Shown: positions 9,001-11,115 of the stretch, in pieces | How positions within the stretch are numbered: the stretch's first letter is position 1 | Layout: each line of letters starts with the position of its first letter | DNA from: Desulfobulbaceae bacterium | Lineage (GTDB): Bacteria; Desulfobacterota; Desulfobulbia; Desulfobulbales; Desulfobulbaceae | DNA: 11,115 nt | NCBI GenBank assembly: GCA_030633145.1 | Contig: DAOVTM010000088.1 | Span: forward strand, 1 to 11,115 | Direction of reading: 5' to 3' | The notes under the pieces: generated by a model | Database searches by the model: none | What the model saw: only the letters and a program-made list of their open reading frames with translations | What the model was told of the DNA's origin: nothing | Position numbers and translations under genes: made by a program

Positions 9001-9549
9001 CTGCTCCAATCCACAGTGGCGGATCTGAAACGACAGGCTGCCGGTGGAGGCGACCTGCTTGAAGAGGAGCTTGATCCAGAGATTAAGCTCAAAGTTGCCG
9101 CCTATCTTCCGGACGATTATGTCCGGGATACGACCCAGCGGTTTCAGCTCTACCGGCGGATATCCAGCGCAGGCAACCAGGATCCCGATCTGCTGGCCGA
9201 CCTTCGTGACGAACTCATTGACCGCTTTGGCCCTCTGCCCCTGGAAGGTGACACCCTCTTTGAGATGATCGGCCTAAAATATCCCCTGCGTAAACTGGGT
9301 ATCAGCAAACTTGAGCAGGGTCCCGGCAATCTGGTGTTCAGCTTTACCGAGTCAACCCCGGTGGAAAGCGAAGTCCTGCTGAAATTGATAGCAGCCCATG
9401 AACCGAAAAAGAAAAAGGGCTGGCACAAACCCGGCCCGGCTCCCATCCGGTTGACCCCGGATCAGCGGCTGGTGGTGACCATTAAGGACGAAGAAAATCT
9501 ATTTTTTGAAATTGATGATATTATCCAGGCTCTGGGATTTTCTGGCTAA
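6004..9549 (+). CDS. mfd: Transcription-repair coupling factor Mfd
   Basis: Mfd is the ATP-driven DNA translocase that pushes stalled RNA polymerase off damaged DNA and recruits UvrA for nucleotide excision repair. The product is 1181 residues, close to the 1148 of E. coli Mfd. In order it has a UvrB-like N-terminal module (about 20-340, with IDLYPPAS and RLDFFGDTVESIRTFDP); a CarD-like RNA-polymerase interaction domain (about 497-562, VEDIVVHREHGLAAFKGL, YIPVDQLSQVSRY); superfamily 2 translocase motifs, namely Walker A GDVGYGKT (650-657), DEEH (751-754), TATPIPRTL and QLRGRVGR (920-927); and a C-terminal TRCF/D7 domain (about 1010-1150). All motor motifs are intact. ATG 6004 is the first start codon in the frame after a TAG at 5923, yet no Shine-Dalgarno sequence precedes it. 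It may be co-transcribed with bamA across the 147-bp gap, but that is unproven. Confidence 0.97.
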   Translation: MHSICKQLLVGSTKKSGEKVDICGLHGSSSALFASQLQEAAGKTICCVVSSDDLLESLACDISLFTTTPVVSFPAFEIAPYGQLTPDTTTLAIRLSTLYLLQESNQPCIVLTSAEALLRRIIPRQRLAGACELVMTGEETDRDKLILALSNTGYQQAELVQQPGDMAVRGGIIDLYPPASTLEQQGPVRLDFFGDTVESIRTFDPASQRSQGELEELVILPASDILFGQGQEKISKQKSVKAAAKMSIDDPLAREAAEQLRQGVRFPGIEFLLPLIYQNPKPQTLFDYLQDTTPFLLHDPVEIKRKVELVWERIGVNYIEAAALRAAPPPETLFLSAASLDDSLARSLQINICPLPDPDSKRTPLIIPTGDHSLLRQEIDLERKKRGVLAPLADRLLHWQKQNETTILACRSSRQADHFEEMLAHYPLSIGRSTVPLSLAPAPGQLSLVEHPLSSGFDLVEEKLHILSAAELFGEKRLRRGGRRKGKKGSGVPVALDQLTVEDIVVHREHGLAAFKGLVNMEFSGQRGDYMLLEFRGNDKLYIPVDQLSQVSRYQGLTDQQPALDRLGSSKWKTKRKKVKEAVWQIAQELLEIYAKRELRRGHAFEPGGTLYHELAESFPYDETDGQARAIDDVMRDLLSEQPMDRLICGDVGYGKTEVAVRAAYKVMEDGFQVAVLVPTTVLAEQHAVTFQERFSEFGIEVACLNRFRTPRQQRQIIKEVNEGQVGLLVGTHRLLSKDVSFKKLGLLIVDEEHRFGVSHKEKIKKMRAGVDVMTLTATPIPRTLQMSLLGIRDLSVISSPPRHRRSVKTFLARLDDLVIREAVVQELARGGQTFFVHNRVKSIHRIADKIEKLVPHARIAVAHGQMPSRNLEEIMVSFVNHEIDVLVCTTIIESGLDIPNANTIIINRADHLGLADIYQLRGRVGRSSRQAYAYLLVPSLDKMTSDAGQRLRALMDHSELGGGFKLAMSDLQIRGGGNLLGVSQSGHIAAVGYDLYLELLQSTVADLKRQAAGGGDLLEEELDPEIKLKVAAYLPDDYVRDTTQRFQLYRRISSAGNQDPDLLADLRDELIDRFGPLPLEGDTLFEMIGLKYPLRKLGISKLEQGPGNLVFSFTESTPVESEVLLKLIAAHEPKKKKGWHKPGPAPIRLTPDQRLVVTIKDEENLFFEIDDIIQALGFSG

Positions 9550-9612
9550 AACGATTCTGCAACCCCTTTCTTGTCTTGTTCCCTCAGTATTTTTTACTGT
9601 CATTATTTTCTC

Positions 9613-9823
9613 ATGGGAGACTCTCCAAATTTTCATGATCCTGATAACCACGATCAAAGCACTCCATCTGAACAAAATGGTTCATTTGTGACTCTCATTG
9701 ATATGCTCAAAGTTTTGTGGTAGTGCCAAGCATCACGATAACGAATATCGATTGAAATTGAGGGGAATGTGCGAGGAAAGATCACCTGAATTGATCAAAA
9801 TACTTGATCAACTGGTGTCATGA
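9613..9823 (+). pseudogene. Possible frameshifted small ORF (about 69 codons)
   Basis: ATG 9613 opens a 36-residue frame (MGDSPNFHDPDNHDQ at its start, VTLIDMLKVLW at its end) that stops with TAG at 9721. The next frame over is open from 9692 to a TGA at 9821 and encodes protein-like sequence (SAKHHDNEYRLKLRGM, then SPELIKILDQLVS). Removing one T from the TTTT run at 9713-9716 joins the two into one reading frame of 69 residues. No Shine-Dalgarno site precedes the ATG, and I do not recognise the product. This could equally be chance in non-coding DNA. Confidence 0.22.
9791..9811. promoter_or_regulatory. Pair of TTGATCAA palindromes, possible operator
   Basis: The perfect 8-bp palindrome TTGATCAA occurs at 9791-9798 and 9804-9811, so the centres are 13 bp apart. 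Two identical palindromes this close suggest a dimeric-regulator site, but no promoter or adjacent intact gene supports a specific role. Confidence 0.25.
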
Positions 9824-9884
9824 TTTGTGCAACGAGAATTTTAACGTTGTGCCAAAGGTCGTGCAACGTAACAATGTGTTAAAT

Positions 9885-9950
9885 GATATATTCCCAAAAG
9901 TATATATCTTGATATGATATGGAATTAGATATCTATCTATTGATATAGAT
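9885..9950. promoter_or_regulatory. AT-rich GATAT/ATCTAT region, possible original vapB promoter-operator
   Basis: GATAT occurs five times (9885, 9911, 9916, 9928, 9942). GATATAT (9885-9891) pairs with ATATATC (9902-9908), and ATCTAT (9931-9936) pairs with ATAGAT (9945-9950). VapB-type antitoxins commonly bind palindromes just upstream of their own gene. If the MITE were removed, this region would sit immediately upstream of vapB. It is therefore a reasonable candidate for the original control region, now moved 188 bp away. The role is inferred from position only. Confidence 0.3.
9943..9950. repeat. Target-site duplication, left copy (ATATAGAT)
   Basis: ATATAGAT immediately precedes the left terminal inverted repeat of the MITE-like element and is repeated exactly at 10139-10146. 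Confidence 0.8.
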
Positions 9951-10138
9951 GGCATCCTTCATTTCAGGCGAAAAGTAGTTGACACTTTTGGTAATACATT
10001 GCTCCCACAATGTTCCTGGTTCCCAAGCTCCAGCTTGGGGACAATGCCTCGGAAGCTCCAGCTTCCCGGCTATCACGAGAAGCTGGAGCTTGGGAACCAG
10101 ATTGTGCGAAGAGTGTCAACCGGGAAATGAAGGATGCC
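9951..10138. mobile_element. 188-bp MITE-like element with 15-bp TIRs and 8-bp TSD
   Basis: The ends GGCATCCTTCATTTC (9951-9965) and GAAATGAAGGATGCC (10124-10138) are perfect 15-bp inverted repeats, flanked on both sides by the exact 8-bp direct repeat ATATAGAT. Further inverted pairs nest inward: TTGACACT (9979-9986) with AGTGTCAA (10112-10119), CACAAT (10006-10011) with ATTGTG (10101-10106), and a perfect 21-bp pair, 10016-10036 with 10080-10100. No transposase is encoded, so it would need one in trans. An 8-bp duplication fits several IS families (for example IS66, IS256, ISL3, IS1595), and the ends alone do not let me choose. A transcript across it could fold into one long branched hairpin. 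The right end lies 35 bases before the vapB start codon. Confidence 0.82.
10025..10091. repeat. Three AAGCTCCAGCTT palindromic units inside the MITE
   Basis: AAGCTCCAGCTT occurs at 10025-10036 and 10053-10064, and its reverse complement AAGCTGGAGCTT at 10080-10091. Starts are spaced 28 and 27 bp. Each unit extends into a larger near-palindrome: CCCAAGCT-CC-AGCTTGGG (10022-10039) and GGAAGCT-CC-AGCTTCC (10051-10066). From memory, a GGTTCCCAAGCTCCAGCTTGGGAACC-like repeat is dispersed in many bacterial genomes, so the centre of this MITE may be such a repeat captured by, or expanded inside, the element. Confidence 0.75.
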
Positions 10139-10146
10139 ATATAGAT
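10139..10146. repeat. Target-site duplication, right copy (ATATAGAT)
   Basis: Exact copy of 9943-9950, directly after the right terminal inverted repeat. It contains TATAGA, which could serve as a weak -10 element for the toxin-antitoxin gene 28 bases downstream. Confidence 0.8.
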
Positions 10147-10173
10147 AACTCATTTTTACTTGGAGGTGGTGAT

Positions 10174-10827
10174 ATGGACACTGCTAAACTCTTTATTAAC
10201 GGACGAAGTCAGGCTGTACGCTTACCCAAATCATATCGATTTGAGGGCAAAGAAGTATATATAAAAAAAGTATCGGGAGGGGTTCTTCTTTTACCAAAAG
10301 ATCAGACAATATGGGATGCTTGGGAGAGAAATTCACAAAAATATGATTCACTTTTTATGGTTGAACGTAACCAACCAGAAATACAACAACAAAGAGAAGG
10401 TTTAGATGATGTTTTGATTGATACGGATATTTGCATATACATCATGAATGACCATCCACCACAGGTTATTCAAAAATTTAGAGAAATAGGTGTAGGTAAT
10501 ATTTGTATATCTTCTATTACTGTATCGGAACTTCAATACGGTGCATGTAAAAGCAAACAAATTAAGAAAAACATGATTCGCCTTGATCAGTTTCTTCGCC
10601 CATTTGAAATCATCCCATACGATGAGAGTGCATCAATTCATTACGGGAAAATTCGTTCTTATTCGGCGAAGAAAGGTACTGTTATTGGCCTGCTTGACAT
10701 GCTTATTGCAGCCCACGCACTCAGTGAAAAATTGACAGTAATCACAAATAATGAAAAAGATTTTAAACGGGTTAAGGGATTGAAAGTTGAAAATTGGGTG
10801 AACAAATATTCACAAAATACAAAATAA
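10174..10827 (+). CDS. vapBC: VapB antitoxin and VapC PIN-domain toxin in one continuous frame
   Basis: The 217-residue product joins a complete VapB-type antitoxin (about 1-80) to a complete VapC toxin (about 81-217). The antitoxin part has the AbrB/MazE-like DNA-binding fold signature (TAKLFINGRSQAVRLPKSYR, then GKEVYIKKVSGGVLLLP) and a C-terminal toxin-binding tail. The toxin part is a PIN ribonuclease with LIDTDICIYI, SELQYG, LLDMLIAAHA and TNNEKDF. These supply the acidic metal-binding residues D83, E119, D175 and D196, so the active site looks intact. In ordinary operons VapB binds its own promoter and neutralises VapC. ATG 10174 is chosen because GGAGG (10162-10166) lies 7 bases upstream. 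An upstream TTG at 9979 would start inside the MITE. The gene is AT-rich with ATA, TTA and AGA codons, unlike mfd, which suggests transfer. The fusion probably stems from a one-base loss. Confidence 0.88.
   Translation: MDTAKLFINGRSQAVRLPKSYRFEGKEVYIKKVSGGVLLLPKDQTIWDAWERNSQKYDSLFMVERNQPEIQQQREGLDDVLIDTDICIYIMNDHPPQVIQKFREIGVGNICISSITVSELQYGACKSKQIKKNMIRLDQFLRPFEIIPYDESASIHYGKIRSYSAKKGTVIGLLDMLIAAHALSEKLTVITNNEKDFKRVKGLKVENWVNKYSQNTK
10394..10421 (+). promoter_or_regulatory. Relic vapC start region: RBS plus ATGATG overlapping the vapB end
   Basis: GAGAAGG (10394-10400) lies 5 bases before ATG ATG (10406-10411), a textbook translation start for a separate vapC. As written, that frame reads ATG ATG TTT TGA and stops. 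Adding one T to the TTTT run (10412-10415) makes it ATG ATG TTT TTG ATT GAT, continuing into the PIN domain as MMFLIDTDIC. The same added T makes vapB end as Asp-Asp-Val-Phe-Asp-stop. Both predicted ends fit normal, overlapping vapB and vapC genes. Confidence 0.75.
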
Positions 10828-10829
10828 AA

Positions 10830-10867
10830 GGGTCAGAGTATGAGAGGATTTAATTTTATTCTGACCC
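10830..10867 (-). terminator. GGGTCAGA/TCTGACCC hairpin, terminator-like on the minus strand
   Basis: GGGTCAGA (10830-10837) pairs with TCTGACCC (10860-10867) across a 22-base loop. Read on the minus strand, the stem is followed by TTTTATTTT, which suits an intrinsic terminator for the recombinase transcript. On the plus strand it sits directly after the vapBC stop but lacks a U-tract. GGGTCAGA-type ends also resemble dispersed REP-like or IS-end repeats known from many proteobacteria (from memory), so it may be an element remnant rather than a purpose-built terminator. Confidence 0.5.
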
Positions 10868-10972
10868 ATTTACATGACCCCATCTACATTCACGCCCTTT
10901 TAATTTTCTGACAAATCCTCCATTCTCAAGAATCAAATCCTTTATTCGTATTTCTGAATTGACCGCAGGCAT
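10856..10972 (-). CDS. Short ORF overlapping the recombinase stop codon (unknown, possibly truncated)
   Basis: On the minus strand, ATG 10972 shares one base with the recombinase stop (TAATG arrangement). It opens a 38-residue frame starting MPAVNSEIRIKDLILENGG and ending in TAA inside the GGGTCAGA hairpin. The stop-start overlap would suit translational coupling. The segment LILENGGFVRKLKGRE faintly resembles the N-terminal part of HicA toxins, but the conserved GSHH histidine is missing. The frame ends where the repeat begins, so it may be a gene cut short by that repeat. Family assignment is not supported. Confidence 0.25.
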   Translation of the reverse strand: MPAVNSEIRIKDLILENGGFVRKLKGRECRWGHVNGSE

Positions 10973-11115
10973 TACATTTTTCCCATAGTCATAGCATCGA
11001 GCATATCAAGCGGGCTGACAGCCGGGTTACGCATACTCTTGACCACATGGGTATAAATCATCGTAGTTTCAACACTATTATGACCAAGGTACTCCTGAAT
11101 CTGCCTGAGGTTCAC
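10972..11115 (-). CDS. Tyrosine recombinase, integron-integrase type, C-terminal end (cut by window edge)
   Basis: The last 47 residues of a site-specific tyrosine recombinase are visible; the rest lies beyond the right edge. The segment IQEYLGHNSVETTMIYTHVV carries the conserved LGH histidine and the nucleophilic tyrosine (TTMIYTHV). The tail NPAVSPLDML matches the SPLD ending typical of integron integrases (IntI) rather than of XerC/D or phage Int. The stop codon is TAA at 10972-10974. Integron integrases insert and excise gene cassettes at attI/attC sites, normally on the 5' side of intI. Here the visible neighbour (vapBC) is on the 3' side and points towards it. No attC-like site was seen in the window. 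Whether the gene is complete cannot be judged. Confidence 0.8.
   Translation of the reverse strand: MNLRQIQEYLGHNSVETTMIYTHVVKSMRNPAVSPLDMLDAMTMGKM

Larger units (their letters stand above)
9550..9942. other. Gene-poor spacer downstream of mfd
   Basis: About 390 bases contain no convincing intact gene and no clear intrinsic terminator for mfd. They contain a possible broken small ORF (9613-9823), two TTGATCAA palindromes (9791-9798, 9804-9811), two GTGCAACG copies (9827-9834, 9861-9868) and an AT-rich tract with GATAT repeats (9885-9942). The base composition shifts to AT-rich compared with mfd, consistent with entry into accessory DNA. Confidence 0.6.

Noticed and set aside
10025..10091. 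CRISPR-like array from three regularly spaced repeats
   Set aside because: Units are only 12 bp, one is inverted, and all lie within a larger inverted-repeat element, so this is nested palindrome structure.
9979..10173. Upstream extension of the vapBC frame to a TTG start
   Set aside because: It would translate the MITE and its palindromes; ATG 10174 has a proper RBS and begins the conserved VapB sequence.
10828..10971. Possible attC site linking vapBC to the integron-type integrase
   Set aside because: I found no paired GTTRRRY/RYYYAAC core sites; the only clear symmetry is the GGGTCAGA hairpin.
1..11115. tRNA or rRNA genes
   Set aside because: No cloverleaf or conserved rRNA segment was noticed on reading either strand; a dedicated RNA gene scan was not possible here.

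Overview
The window reads as chromosomal DNA of a Gram-negative, diderm bacterium. It carries an outer-membrane assembly gene (bamA), an AsmA-family envelope gene and the housekeeping repair gene mfd. The N-terminal pre-POTRA domain of BamA and the style of the AsmA and Mfd proteins recall Desulfobacterota (Desulfobulbales-like organisms). That assignment is an impression from protein features, not a database result.

Layout. At 2-121 (+) lies the 3' end of an unrecognised gene, convergent with a large AsmA-family gene at 144-2930 (-). A short hairpin sits between them. A 250-bp divergent spacer (2931-3180) holds a striking 18-bp perfect inverted repeat built from CACAGAG units. bamA (3181-5856, +) follows, then a 147-bp gap ending in a 14-bp tandem repeat that runs up to the mfd start. 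mfd (6004-9549, +) is a complete transcription-repair coupling factor. These core genes look normal and intact.

From 9550 on, the window becomes accessory DNA. A gene-poor stretch (9550-9942) contains a possible broken small ORF, a pair of TTGATCAA palindromes and an AT-rich tract of GATAT repeats. A 188-bp MITE-like element (9951-10138) comes next. It has 15-bp perfect terminal inverted repeats, an exact 8-bp target duplication (ATATAGAT), and three copies of the palindromic 12-mer AAGCTCCAGCTT inside. It lies 35 bp upstream of a toxin-antitoxin locus (10174-10827, +) in which a VapB antitoxin and a PIN-domain VapC toxin are one continuous reading frame. The junction keeps the ribosome binding site and start codons expected for a separate vapC. 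Restoring a single T in a TTTT run would recreate two overlapping genes, so the fusion looks like the product of a one-base deletion (or a base-calling error).

The window ends with a GGGTCAGA/TCTGACCC hairpin, a short ORF, and the C-terminus of an integron-type tyrosine recombinase on the minus strand (10972-11115, running off the edge).

Functionally, the left 9.5 kb is envelope biogenesis plus DNA repair. The right 1.6 kb is a mobile-DNA island made of a recombinase, a TA module, a MITE and repeats. The most notable observations are the single-frame VapB-VapC junction and the complete MITE upstream of it.
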